Of a stretch of DNA of 64,000 bases, positions 34,903-43,270 are shown in pieces. The notes under the pieces were generated by a model. It was not told the origin of the DNA. It saw nothing but the letters and a program-made list of their open reading frames with translations, and searched no databases. This DNA is from Verrucomicrobiota bacterium (lineage in GTDB: Bacteria; Verrucomicrobiota; Verrucomicrobiia; Opitutales; Opitutaceae), in assembly GCA_023391285.1 (NCBI GenBank), contig JAEWBF010000012.1:87794-151793 (forward strand). The letters are read 5' to 3'. A program made the position numbers and the translations under genes. Every line of letters starts with the position of its first letter. The stretch's first letter is position 1.

Positions 34903-36083
34903 GAATCACGAAAGTCGATGTCTATGCCCGCGAAGACGCGTGCCCGCCGTGGATTTTCGTGGCCGTGCGCACGGACAGCGGCGCGGTGGGGCTGGGGGAG
35001 GCGACGTCGTTTCCGGGCGGCACGATCATCATCGCGGCGTTGCGCGAATTTGCGCCGCTGCTCGTCGGCCGGGATCCTTTTGCGATCGAAGAGCACGTTC
35101 AGCGGATGCGAAAACATTGCTCCTATCTTGGCGCGGATGGCGCGTGCGCGGCGGCGATCAGCGGACTCGAGATCGCGCTGTGGGATTTGCTGGGCAAACA
35201 CGCGGGCTTGCCCATAGCGCAGCTACTTGGAGGTCGAGCCGGTGGACGCGTGCCGCTCTACGCGAATGGTTGGATCAAGAAAGCGGAATTCACGCCGGAG
35301 GCATTCGCTGAGCATGCGCGCGTGGCGGTGTCGCGCGGGTTCAAGGCGCTGAAACTCGATCCGTTTAGCGATCCGCGATGTGGGGTGGCGGCGATGGATT
35401 TTGATGCGGCGCGGACGTTGTCGCCGGAGTTGGAGGAACACGGGTTCGCGATCATCGCGGCGGTGCGTGAGGCGATCGGGCCGGGGGTGCGCCTGGCGTT
35501 CGACGTGCACGGACGTTTCAACGTTCCGGCGGCGATTCGGGCCGGCCGCAGGTTGGAAAAAGTGAATCCCTTGTTTTACGAAGAGCCGACCGAGCCGGAT
35601 AATTTCGATGCGATGCGCCGGGTTGCGCGCGGGGTTTCCGTTCCGTTGTGCGCGGGTGAGCGATATTTCGGATGCAAAGGATTCCAACGCTACTTCGAGG
35701 AAGGCGTGCTCGACGTGGCGATGCCGGATATCTGTCGAACCGGCGGGATCCTCGAGTCGCGCAAAATCGCCGCGCTCGCCGAACTGCATGGCGTGCTTTT
35801 CGCGCCGCACAACCCGAACGGCCCGGTGGGCACGGCCGCCTCGCTCCACGTCATGGCCGCGTGTGCGAATGGTCTGATCCTGGAGTATTTCGACGATCTC
35901 GACGCGCTGCGTGAGACATTGGGTCAAAGCACACTCGACATTCGCGAAGGTTCGGCGGTTGTTCCGCTTCTTCCGGGGCTAGGTATCACGATTTCGGATG
36001 CAGCGTTGGAAGAGTTTGCGCACGCTCGCGTTCTGCCGGGAACCGCCACGACGGTGTTCGGTTATCAACGCGAGCGGCTTTGA
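34899..36083 (+). CDS. Enolase-superfamily (mandelate racemase/muconate lactonising) sugar acid dehydratase, DgoD-like
   Basis: A 394-residue cytosolic enzyme, starting at the ATGA overlap with the preceding gene. Mg ligands are visible in order: Asp in 'LAFDVHGRFN', Glu in 'FYEEPTEPDN', Glu in 'LCAGERYF'. The catalytic His lies in 'FAPHNPNGPVGTAASLH'. The 'HGRF' and 'APHNPxGP' strings resemble E. coli D-galactonate dehydratase. It would dehydrate galactonate (or a related aldonate) to a 2-keto-3-deoxy acid, though an anhydrosugar-acid cycloisomerase of the same superfamily is an alternative. It is the last gene of the operon that starts at 26368. Confidence 0.9.
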   Translation: MRITKVDVYAREDACPPWIFVAVRTDSGAVGLGEATSFPGGTIIIAALREFAPLLVGRDPFAIEEHVQRMRKHCSYLGADGACAAAISGLEIALWDLLGKHAGLPIAQLLGGRAGGRVPLYANGWIKKAEFTPEAFAEHARVAVSRGFKALKLDPFSDPRCGVAAMDFDAARTLSPELEEHGFAIIAAVREAIGPGVRLAFDVHGRFNVPAAIRAGRRLEKVNPLFYEEPTEPDNFDAMRRVARGVSVPLCAGERYFGCKGFQRYFEEGVLDVAMPDICRTGGILESRKIAALAELHGVLFAPHNPNGPVGTAASLHVMAACANGLILEYFDDLDALRETLGQSTLDIREGSAVVPLLPGLGITISDAALEEFAHARVLPGTATTVFGYQRERL

Positions 36084-36090
36084 GCGTTCG

Positions 36091-36103
36091 TGCAACGGTC
36101 TGC
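36091..36103 (+). promoter_or_regulatory. Locus motif TGCAACGGTCTGC (candidate operator)
   Basis: 84 bp upstream of the Gfo/Idh gene at 36188; extended form runs to GCGCAA. It begins 7 bp after the stop of the previous gene and so marks the start of a new transcription unit. Confidence 0.65.
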
Positions 36104-36132
36104 GCAACCGGTGATTGGCCTGCGAAAAGGGT

Positions 36133-36152
36133 ATGATCACGGTGGTGATCAT
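36133..36152. repeat. Perfect 8-bp inverted repeat between the locus motif and the start at 36188
   Basis: Arms ATGATCAC and GTGATCAT flank GGTG. The left arm overlaps a possible -10 box (TATGAT at 36132-36137). It lies 30 bp downstream of the motif and 35 bp upstream of the start codon. It could be a second regulator site or an mRNA hairpin. Confidence 0.5.
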
Positions 36153-36187
36153 CCGCAATAGGAGACATCGCGGATTTTCCCCTCCCC

Positions 36188-37234
36188 ATGACTGCCTCTC
36201 GAACCCTCCGGATTGCCGTCGTTGGCACCGGCGTGTGGGCCCAAAAGATTCACTATCCGACGCTCGCGCATTTGCGGGGGCGGCCCTTTTCGCTGCATGG
36301 CATCTGCAGTCTCGACCAGTCGGCGGCGCGAGAACTCGCGACGCGTTACAGCTTTTCCCGGGTGTATCGCGATCTCGAGGAGCTCGTGGCCGACAAGGAT
36401 GTCGACGCTATCGCGGTGATCGTGATGCCGCGGGCGCTTCCGGCGCTGCTGGCGCGTCTGCAGACAATGGGCGTGCCTTTGCTCACGGAAAAACCGCCGG
36501 GCGCGGATTCGATTCAGGCGGCAGAACTCGCGCGGACCATCACGGTGCCGCACGTGGTCTCTTTCAACCGTCGCTATGTTCCGCTCGTGACGCGGTTGCG
36601 TGAGGAGCTGGGAAAACTCGACGCGCCGTTCTTCACGGAAGGGCGGTTCTACCGTCACGGCCGGCTCGATCCGGATTTCATCCGCGGCACGGGTATTCAT
36701 CTGATCAATACCATGCAGCACGTATTCGGCGCGGTGGTGCGGGCTAGCACGGTGCGGCGGCCGCATCCTTCGGCGGCGACGTCGAATTGGATGACCGAGG
36801 CGGAATTTGCATCCGGGCTGCACGCGCGCCTGCATTTCCTGCCCTGCACCGGCCGGCAGGTGGAGCAGATCGAGGTGCATAGTGCCGGGCGGTCGCTCGA
36901 GTTGGAAATCCCGACGATCGGCGATCCGCGAGGCGCGCTGCGCGTGTTCACCACCGACGAAGGTCCGTCGCCCACCGAACCGACAGATCCGGCGGCGCTG
37001 CCCCCGGTCGGTTCGGCGCAAGGTTATCAGGCGTTGTTCAATACGACCCACCAGAGCGTCGAAACGCCGGCGCCCCACGAGGAGCCTTTGCGCACCTGCG
37101 GGTTTGTTCCCGCTTACGAGGAACTCGCGTCGCTCCTGAACGGAGGGAAATCGCGTTCCACCTTTCACGATTCCGTGGCGACGATGCGTCTTGCGGATGC
37201 AATCGAGGACGCGACCGACTATCGGGCGGACTGA
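36188..37234 (+). CDS. Gfo/Idh/MocA-family oxidoreductase
   Basis: A 348-residue cytosolic protein with the N-terminal Rossmann motif 'IAVVGTGVWAQKIHYP' and the family signature 'LLTEKPPGADS' at about residues 97-107. 'HVVSFNRRYVPL' and 'GTGIHLINTMQHVFG' follow. It is only distantly like the other Gfo/Idh protein in this window. It opens a four-gene operon with a Dabb protein, an agarase-like protein and a transporter. A role in oxidising or epimerising the released sugar is inferred. Confidence 0.92.
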   Translation: MTASRTLRIAVVGTGVWAQKIHYPTLAHLRGRPFSLHGICSLDQSAARELATRYSFSRVYRDLEELVADKDVDAIAVIVMPRALPALLARLQTMGVPLLTEKPPGADSIQAAELARTITVPHVVSFNRRYVPLVTRLREELGKLDAPFFTEGRFYRHGRLDPDFIRGTGIHLINTMQHVFGAVVRASTVRRPHPSAATSNWMTEAEFASGLHARLHFLPCTGRQVEQIEVHSAGRSLELEIPTIGDPRGALRVFTTDEGPSPTEPTDPAALPPVGSAQGYQALFNTTHQSVETPAPHEEPLRTCGFVPAYEELASLLNGGKSRSTFHDSVATMRLADAIEDATDYRAD

Positions 37235-37256
37235 CGGTTCTTTCAGAGCGACTCTC

Positions 37257-37583
37257 ATGGCCGTCAAACATCTCGTGGTATTCGAATTCAAACCGGGCAC
37301 GACCGGGACGACGATTGCGCAGATCATGCAGGGTTTGCGCGGCTTGGTCGGCACGGTGCCGGGCTTGCTCGATTTTCAAGGCGGCGAGTATTCGGGACCG
37401 TATCCGGACGGCTCGGGGCTGAATCGACGTTACACTCATGGCTTCGTGATGACGTTTCGCGATGCCGAGTCGCGCGCAGCTTACCTGCCGCATCCGGCTC
37501 ATGTTCGATTTAAAGACGAACGGTTGCTTCCGCATTTGCAGGACGTGATCGCGTTCGATTTCGAAACGGGAGACGTGGCATGA
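37257..37583 (+). CDS. Dabb (stress-response A/B barrel) family protein
   Basis: A 108-residue ferredoxin-like alpha/beta barrel. The start at 37257 gives the typical opening (MAVKHLVVFEFKPGTT), and 'TYTHGF'-like text (here RYTHGFVMTFRD) with 'YLPHPAHVRFKD' matches the domain. Its stop overlaps the next start (ATGA). Small Dabb proteins often accompany sugar-degradation enzymes, but their role is poorly defined. Confidence 0.88.
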   Translation: MAVKHLVVFEFKPGTTGTTIAQIMQGLRGLVGTVPGLLDFQGGEYSGPYPDGSGLNRRYTHGFVMTFRDAESRAAYLPHPAHVRFKDERLLPHLQDVIAFDFETGDVA

Positions 37584-38905
37584 CGACGCAACGCGACGCC
37601 GCGCCCACAGAAGAGCCGTTGGATCGCTGGGGCGGATGGCGTTCGGAAAAACTCGAACCCACCGGCCGCTTTCGTCTCGAGCGCTGGCGTGGAGGGTGGT
37701 GGTTTGTGACGCCCGACGGTCATCCGTTCATCGCCGTCGCGCTCGCGCACGCGAATCGTTACCCGAGTTCGAAGGTGCCGGGGGATACATTGCGCGAGCG
37801 GTTCGGCGACAACCTCGGCGCGTATATCGAAGACCGCGCAGAGTGGATGAAGCGGGCAGGATTCAACGCGTTCTCCTATACCACGCCGGAGCACGCCGGT
37901 GTTGAAGTGCCGTGGGTTGCCACGCTGCCGCTGATGCCAGGATTCATCAATGTCGGACCGCGCGGGTTCGACCCGTTCGATCCGGCGTGGCGAGCTCAGG
38001 TGGATGAGACCGTTGCGCGCGACCTGCCGGCGCTCTTGCAAGATCCCCGCGTGATTGGTGTCAGCCTGGCTTATCCGGTGATGGCGAGTCCGCATGTCGT
38101 GCCGGCGTGGATGTGGGCGCGACTCGACCGCGAACCGACGAATCTCTTGCGCGAATTGAAAGCGCTCGGGCCGGAGGCGCCGGGAAAACGGGCCTACGTG
38201 GACTATTTGCGTCAGCGCTACTCGACCGTGGATAATTTCGCGCAATCGCGCGGGCGAACGATCGACTGCAGCGATTTTTCGGCGCTGGCGGCGATCGATC
38301 TCGGCGCGGGCGAATCGCCGTGGGAGCTGCACGCGGACGACGTCGAATTCTATACACGCTTCTGGGCGGAAGCGGTGGCGCACGCGGTGGCGGCGATCCG
38401 CAGCCATTCCAAGGATGTGTTGATCTTCAGTCCGCGTTTGATCGGGTGGCGCAAATATCCTGACGCGTGGCTCGACGCCTGGGTGCGTGGGGTGGGGGAT
38501 CAAGTCGACGCGTTTGCGCCGGAGCTTTACGGCAACGAACCCTATGCGGAGATTGTTGCTCACATCGGACGAGTCACGGGACGGCCCTCGTTCGTCGCGG
38601 ACGGGATGAGGCCGTGCGAGTTCAATTATCGAACGGGCGCGGACGTCGATCGCGATGAGGCGACCCGTTATCGGGAGATGTTTGAAGGCATGCTGGGATC
38701 GCCGTGGTTTCTCGGGGGAACGGTGTGCGAGTATCGCCCGCGAATTCCGGAGTTCAGTTGGTATGCCGAAGATCCGGCGGCGCCGCGAAGCGGGGTGAGG
38801 CGCGCGGACTTTTCTGAACGCGATCCGCTGTTCGCGACGTTTCAGGAAGTTCACGGACGCAAATACCGCACGCGCGTTGCGCAGCTGGGAGGGCAGCACG
38901 CATGA
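37580..38905 (+). CDS. Agarase-like (GH-A clan) glycoside hydrolase, cytosolic
   Basis: A 441-residue protein without a signal peptide. 'RWRGGWWFVTPDGHPFIAVAL' near residue 35 (given in part: WWFVTPDGHPF) is the style of beta-agarase and related GH-A clan proteins, followed by 'WMKRAGFNAFSY'. Further barrel blocks are 'LLQDPRVIGVSLAYP', 'VDAFAPELYGNEPY' (possible catalytic Glu) and 'VCEYRPRIPEFSWY'. ATGA overlaps link it to the Dabb gene before and the transporter after. It is probably an exo-acting enzyme on imported galactan fragments. The clan is likely; the family number is uncertain. Confidence 0.78.
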   Translation: MTTQRDAAPTEEPLDRWGGWRSEKLEPTGRFRLERWRGGWWFVTPDGHPFIAVALAHANRYPSSKVPGDTLRERFGDNLGAYIEDRAEWMKRAGFNAFSYTTPEHAGVEVPWVATLPLMPGFINVGPRGFDPFDPAWRAQVDETVARDLPALLQDPRVIGVSLAYPVMASPHVVPAWMWARLDREPTNLLRELKALGPEAPGKRAYVDYLRQRYSTVDNFAQSRGRTIDCSDFSALAAIDLGAGESPWELHADDVEFYTRFWAEAVAHAVAAIRSHSKDVLIFSPRLIGWRKYPDAWLDAWVRGVGDQVDAFAPELYGNEPYAEIVAHIGRVTGRPSFVADGMRPCEFNYRTGADVDRDEATRYREMFEGMLGSPWFLGGTVCEYRPRIPEFSWYAEDPAAPRSGVRRADFSERDPLFATFQEVHGRKYRTRVAQLGGQHA

Positions 38906-40548
38906 CAGCCAATACCGCGGGAGCAGCAGGATCCGGGCAGGCGCCGCGAGAGCGCTGGGGTTACATGGCCGCGCTCGGCGTGATGGTCGCCGGCTATTTC
39001 TCGGTCGAGTTTGTCACGAACAACGTGATACCGCTCACGACGCGGCATTTCACCGACAGTCCTTTCGTCATTGCCGCGATTGTCGCGCTGAATCGCCTCT
39101 TCGGCTTCATCGTGCAGCCGTATGTCTCGTGGAAAAGCGATCGCGTGCGCACGCGGTTCGGGAGGCGGCGTTTCTTTTTGCTCATCGGGATTCCGGGCAC
39201 GCTGGTTTCGCTTTTGTTGGTCGGCGCATTTCCGCACCTCGTGCCGCCGGAGTATCAACACTCGGCGATGGTGCTCGGGTTGTTCATCGTCGCGAACATC
39301 GCGCTGCAGGCGTTCGTGGACATGAACTGGGGCAGCCACGAACCGCTTTACGCCGACACCTTCAAGCATCGGATGTTGGGGCGCGCGGTGGCGTTTCGAT
39401 CCTGGGCGATCAACCTCGTGACGCTGTTCATGAGCGGCTACGCGTTGAAACTCGCGGACCGTAACGAGTATCTCGTTTACCTTTGCTCGGCGGGGTTCCT
39501 CGTGATCTCGCTCGCCATCGTGGTCTTCGTCGTGAGGGAAGGCGACCAGCCGCCCGCGCCGCGGGACGAGATCTACAATCCGCTTTCGCATCTCGGGCTG
39601 ATTTTCGGCAATCGTGACTATGCCAAGATTTCGGCGATCGGCGCGCTCGGGATCATGGGCAACGCGGCGTTCATGCTTTATCTTTCACTGCTCGCGACGC
39701 GCACGCTCGGGCTGTCGCGCGCGGATTTCGGGATGACGCTCTTCGTTGGGCCGATCGTTGCGTTTCTGATTTCGTTTCCCGCCGGCTATCTCGTCGATCG
39801 GCTCGGCGCGAAGCCGGTGATGGCGACGGGTTACCTGATGTTCGCCGCGAATTCCGCGGCGATGGCTTACTGGGTGCACGATTTCAATTCGTTGCTGCTG
39901 CTGCTGAGCATCTACGCGGCCGCGCTCAACCTCGTGCAGCTTCCGCTCACCTCGATGATCTTTCAGTATGCAGCGCCGGCGGAGCGCGGGAAGGTTTACG
40001 GGCTGTTTCAATTTACGCGGGGCTTCAGTGCGTTTCTGTTCTCGCTTGTAATCGGCATGGCGGTGCAGTTCTCGCACGCGAGCGATCCCGTGCCGTTGTT
40101 CGCCGACGACATCAAGGAGCCGCGAGCATTCGGTCAGCAATTGCTCGCGGGGAGCCGCGCGATAGATCGGGAAATTGCGACGCGGCTGTCCGATGAGACT
40201 CGCGACGCGTTAATGGCCCTCGAAACCGGCGGCGGCGATACGCTGGTCGCAGCACGTCGGGCGTTGGCCGCTGACCTCAATCAGGTTATTCAATCCTCCG
40301 TGCTCGCGACCGAAGATACAGGCGCCGAATTTGAACTCAGCCGCACCGCCCGCCGGATCGAGAGTGAAGGACTGTTGGCGGAGAAGGATCGGGTGATCTT
40401 CAATCGCGAGGTGCTGCACGCGGCTTACCCCGAGTTCGTCTCGCGCAACGTCGACTTCCGCGTCGGCTACAAGATCGACATCTTCATCGCGCTGACAGCG
40501 TGCCTCGTCACGCTCTCGACGCGCCGAGGCAAATACGCGGACGCCTGA
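38902..40548 (+). CDS. Second MFS (GPH-like) sugar transporter with the same large pre-helix-12 loop
   Basis: A 548-residue paralogue of the carrier at 32210, sharing 'ERWGYMA', 'HFTDSPF', 'NRLFGFIVQPYVSWKSDR' and 'GSHEPLYADTFKHR'. It carries a hydrophilic insertion of about 130 residues (about nt 40075-40470), then 'IDIFIALTACLVTL' as the last helix. The start overlaps the agarase-like gene by ATGA. It ends six bases from the convergent kinase gene. Two related carriers suggest uptake of two product sizes or two sugars. Confidence 0.92.
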   Translation: MTANTAGAAGSGQAPRERWGYMAALGVMVAGYFSVEFVTNNVIPLTTRHFTDSPFVIAAIVALNRLFGFIVQPYVSWKSDRVRTRFGRRRFFLLIGIPGTLVSLLLVGAFPHLVPPEYQHSAMVLGLFIVANIALQAFVDMNWGSHEPLYADTFKHRMLGRAVAFRSWAINLVTLFMSGYALKLADRNEYLVYLCSAGFLVISLAIVVFVVREGDQPPAPRDEIYNPLSHLGLIFGNRDYAKISAIGALGIMGNAAFMLYLSLLATRTLGLSRADFGMTLFVGPIVAFLISFPAGYLVDRLGAKPVMATGYLMFAANSAAMAYWVHDFNSLLLLLSIYAAALNLVQLPLTSMIFQYAAPAERGKVYGLFQFTRGFSAFLFSLVIGMAVQFSHASDPVPLFADDIKEPRAFGQQLLAGSRAIDREIATRLSDETRDALMALETGGGDTLVAARRALAADLNQVIQSSVLATEDTGAEFELSRTARRIESEGLLAEKDRVIFNREVLHAAYPEFVSRNVDFRVGYKIDIFIALTACLVTLSTRRGKYADA

Positions 40549-40554
40549 AGCGCG

Positions 40555-41649
40555 TCAGCGGACCACGCGACCGGAAGCGCTGCCGCCCATGAGGGCTTCG
40601 ACTTCGGCGCGGCTGACGAGATTGAAATCGCCTTTGATCGAGTGCGCGAGGCACGACGCGGCGACGGCGAAAGCGACGGCCGATTGCGGCTCGGATAACT
40701 CGGGCGTGGTCAGCGCGAAAATGAGGGCACCGGAAAACGAGTCACCGCCTCCGACGCGGTCGACGATCGCCTTGATCTCGTAGGGCGCATACTTGGCGTC
40801 CTTGCGCGGAGCGAAGTAAGTGCGGTCGGAGGCGACGTCGTGAAGGAGCGCGCCCCAATTGTTGTGCGAGGCGGAGAGGCTTTCGCGCAGCGTGGTCGCG
40901 ACGCGTTTCACACTGGGAAAGCGCGCAGCGATCTGGCGGGCGACTTCGGGATAACGATCGATTTCGAGCTGGCCGGCATGGATGTCGGTCGAACCCGCTT
41001 TCAATCCGAGCACATCGTCCGCGTCCTCTTCGTTGCCCACCACGACATCCACGAACGGCAGGATCGTCGCCATGACTTCGCGCGCGAGGGTGCGCGCGTC
41101 GGTGCCGGGGCGCCAGTTCCAGAGTTTTTTGCGGAAGTTGAGATCGCAGGAAACGGTCAGGCCGAGTTCGCGCGCGTGGCGTGCGGCCTCGCGGGTGGCG
41201 TCGGCGGCGTGCTGGGACAAAGCCGGCGTGATGCCCGACAAGTGCAACCAACCCGCGCCGCAGAGAATCGCGGGCCAGTCGTAATTCTTGGCGGGTGTGA
41301 GCGCGATGGCGGAGTGATCGCGATCGTAGAGGACGGTCGATGGGCGCTGGTTGGCGCCGGTCTCGACGAAATACAAACCCACGCGTCCTTCCTTGGTCGT
41401 CACGACGTGGGTGGTGTCGACGCCCAAGCCGCGCAACGTGCCGAGGCACGCTTCGGCGATGGGATTGAGCGGAAGCGCGGTGACAAACGAAGACGAACCG
41501 CCGAGTGACGCGATGGAGACGGCGACGTTCGCTTCCGCGCCGGCGAAGGTGAAGTCGAGGCTGCCGGGCATCGCCTGGCGCAGACGGAGGAAGCCTTCGG
41601 GCGCGAGGCGGCCCATGATTTCACCGAAGCAAACGATACGGGTGCTCAT
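40555..41649 (-). CDS. kdgK: PfkB-family sugar kinase, 2-keto-3-deoxy-gluconate/galactonate kinase-like
   Basis: A 364-residue ribokinase-fold enzyme. 'CFGEIMGRLAPEG' and 'GAEANVAVSIASLGG' are at the N-terminus, and the ATP/anion-hole motif 'DRVGGGDSFSGALIFAL' near residue 305 contains the catalytic Asp. The N-terminal pattern resembles KDG kinases. It is the last gene of the minus-strand operon, overlapping the aldolase gene by ATGA. It would phosphorylate a 2-keto-3-deoxy acid for cleavage by that aldolase. Whether the sugar is the gluco or galacto epimer cannot be read directly; the context favours galacto. The symbol is by similarity. Confidence 0.88.
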   Translation of the reverse strand: MSTRIVCFGEIMGRLAPEGFLRLRQAMPGSLDFTFAGAEANVAVSIASLGGSSSFVTALPLNPIAEACLGTLRGLGVDTTHVVTTKEGRVGLYFVETGANQRPSTVLYDRDHSAIALTPAKNYDWPAILCGAGWLHLSGITPALSQHAADATREAARHARELGLTVSCDLNFRKKLWNWRPGTDARTLAREVMATILPFVDVVVGNEEDADDVLGLKAGSTDIHAGQLEIDRYPEVARQIAARFPSVKRVATTLRESLSASHNNWGALLHDVASDRTYFAPRKDAKYAPYEIKAIVDRVGGGDSFSGALIFALTTPELSEPQSAVAFAVAASCLAHSIKGDFNLVSRAEVEALMGGSASGRVVR

Positions 41650-42320
41650 GACGAAGAAGAAGGGTTGCGAACACTGCGGACGGCATCGGCGGCGGCTTGC
41701 GCGTTGGCAGCGATTTCGTCCCAGCGCTGCGCCGCGATCAGATCGCGCGGCGCGAGCCAGGATCCGCCGAGGGCGGCGATGTAGGGGTTTTCGAGATACG
41801 CGCGCATGTTTTTCGCGTTGAGTCCGCCCAACGGGATGTAGCGCAGACCCAGGTGCGCGTAAGGCGCGGCGAGGGAGTTAAGGTAGGCCAGACCGCCAGA
41901 AGGTTCGGCGGGAAAGAATTTCAACAACCGGCAGCCGGCCTCGAGCGCGTGTTCGATGTCCGACGCGGTGCTGATGCCGGGGGCGAAAGGGAGGCCGGCG
42001 TCGAGGGCGGCGGCGATGACGCGCGGGTTGCAACCGGGTGCGACCGCGAAGGCGCCGCCGGCGCGAACGACCTCAGTCACCTGTCGCGGTTCGAGAACGG
42101 TGCCGACGCCCGCGAGCATTTCAGGGACTTCTTGTCGAATGGCACGGATACAATCGAACGCCGCCGGTGTGCGGAGCGTGAGTTCCATCGACGTGATTCC
42201 GCCGCGAAGCAGCGCACGGGCGACGGGGACAGCGTGATTGACGTCGTCGATCACGAGCACCGCGACCACGCCGCGGGCTTCGATGATCGTCTGTAGTTCG
42301 ACAGGGAAGGCGGTTTTCAC
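41646..42320 (-). CDS. eda: KDPG/KDPGal (KHG) aldolase
   Basis: A 224-residue class I aldolase. I start it at GTG 42320, which overlaps the previous stop in GTGA; the frame is open further upstream only as a shadow. Motifs in order: 'SMELTLRTPAAF' (catalytic Glu), 'LAGVGTVLEPRQV', 'FAVAPGCNPRV', 'PFAPGISTASDIEHALEAG', and the Schiff-base Lys in 'RLLKFFPAEPSGG', then 'YIPLGGL'. It cleaves a 2-keto-3-deoxy-6-phospho acid to pyruvate and glyceraldehyde-3-phosphate. Coupled to a kinase and a dehydratase, it completes an Entner-Doudoroff/De Ley-Doudoroff-type module. The symbol is by family. Confidence 0.93.
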   Translation of the reverse strand: MKTAFPVELQTIIEARGVVAVLVIDDVNHAVPVARALLRGGITSMELTLRTPAAFDCIRAIRQEVPEMLAGVGTVLEPRQVTEVVRAGGAFAVAPGCNPRVIAAALDAGLPFAPGISTASDIEHALEAGCRLLKFFPAEPSGGLAYLNSLAAPYAHLGLRYIPLGGLNAKNMRAYLENPYIAALGGSWLAPRDLIAAQRWDEIAANAQAAADAVRSVRNPSSSS

Positions 42321-43270
42321 GAGGTAGTATGAGCGGCGGAAGGATGGATGTCGACCTGCAGGGTCCACCGCTTTTCTTCGCGCGGGCCGAAGTGACACGG
42401 CTGGCCGTAATGCTTCGCGAGATCCGGGCGATCGAACCCACCGGTGCAATGTTCCGGCGCGAGCACGCGCGTGCCGTCCTGCCGTTCCTCGTGCCACAAG
42501 CCGAAGTAAATGGGCTCCGCGGAGTCGATGCGCAGGCCAATCCGTTCCTGGGTGCGAGGAAAGCGCAGCGCAACGACGCGCGCCTGATCGGGCTGCGCGG
42601 CGTAGAACTTGTGCGCGCGCGGCGCCTGGCCCGGTTTCGCCGGAGGCAGCGAGCGGGGTTTCCAACGCGAACGCATGCCGTGGTCGCCGTAGTGTTCGCT
42701 GCCGTTGTGAACGCTGATCACTTCGCCCGGAGGAAGATCGATGCTCACTGCGTCCGGACAGGCGATCAAGGGATGCGCCGCCCACAAGGCACCGAATGTC
42801 TCGTTCGTCAGATTCGTCGCGATGTAGTCGATGCGAAGCGTGCGGGCATCGGACATCGTGCAACGCTTCCAGAGCCGGCACGGCACGCTGTGGCAGTCGA
42901 TTGCGAGCGCGATCGAGTCGCCGGTGATTTCGACCTCGCGCCAGGCGCGCGACCACACTTCGCCATGATCCGGCAGGAAAAGCGCGCGCCCCTGGTCCGT
43001 GACGCCGTTGCCCTCGAGCACCGTGGGAAACATGTCATCGAGCCCGAAGGGGTCGCTGTCAACGAACTTGGCGCCGGGCGCCGGTTCGACAAAACGAGCC
43101 GCTTTCGGTTGAACGAGAAACTCGCGACCGGTTCGGCGATCGACGAGCGACGCGATCTTGCCGCCGAGTGCGGGCACAATCGTGACCCGGCACTCGTCCG
43201 TTTCGAGCGCAACCGCGGGCCAGCCGCGGTAAGTGCTCCGCTTCGTTTTCCGCGCCGCTGCGACTTGCAT
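42317..43270 (-). CDS. Aldose 1-epimerase-like (galactose mutarotase fold) protein
   Basis: A 317-residue beta-sandwich protein. 'CRVTIVPALGGKIASLVDRRTGREFL' (shown by its core, VPALGGKIASL) is the mutarotase opening, and 'AAHPLIACPD' supplies the central His. 'HKFYAAQPDQARVVAL' and 'LWHEERQDGTRVLAPEHCTGG' follow. It would speed anomer conversion ahead of a sugar dehydrogenase or recognise a sugar acid. It sits between the dehydratase (one-base overlap) and the aldolase (GTGA overlap). The fold is clear; the substrate is inferred. Confidence 0.85.
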   Translation of the reverse strand: MQVAAARKTKRSTYRGWPAVALETDECRVTIVPALGGKIASLVDRRTGREFLVQPKAARFVEPAPGAKFVDSDPFGLDDMFPTVLEGNGVTDQGRALFLPDHGEVWSRAWREVEITGDSIALAIDCHSVPCRLWKRCTMSDARTLRIDYIATNLTNETFGALWAAHPLIACPDAVSIDLPPGEVISVHNGSEHYGDHGMRSRWKPRSLPPAKPGQAPRAHKFYAAQPDQARVVALRFPRTQERIGLRIDSAEPIYFGLWHEERQDGTRVLAPEHCTGGFDRPDLAKHYGQPCHFGPREEKRWTLQVDIHPSAAHTTS

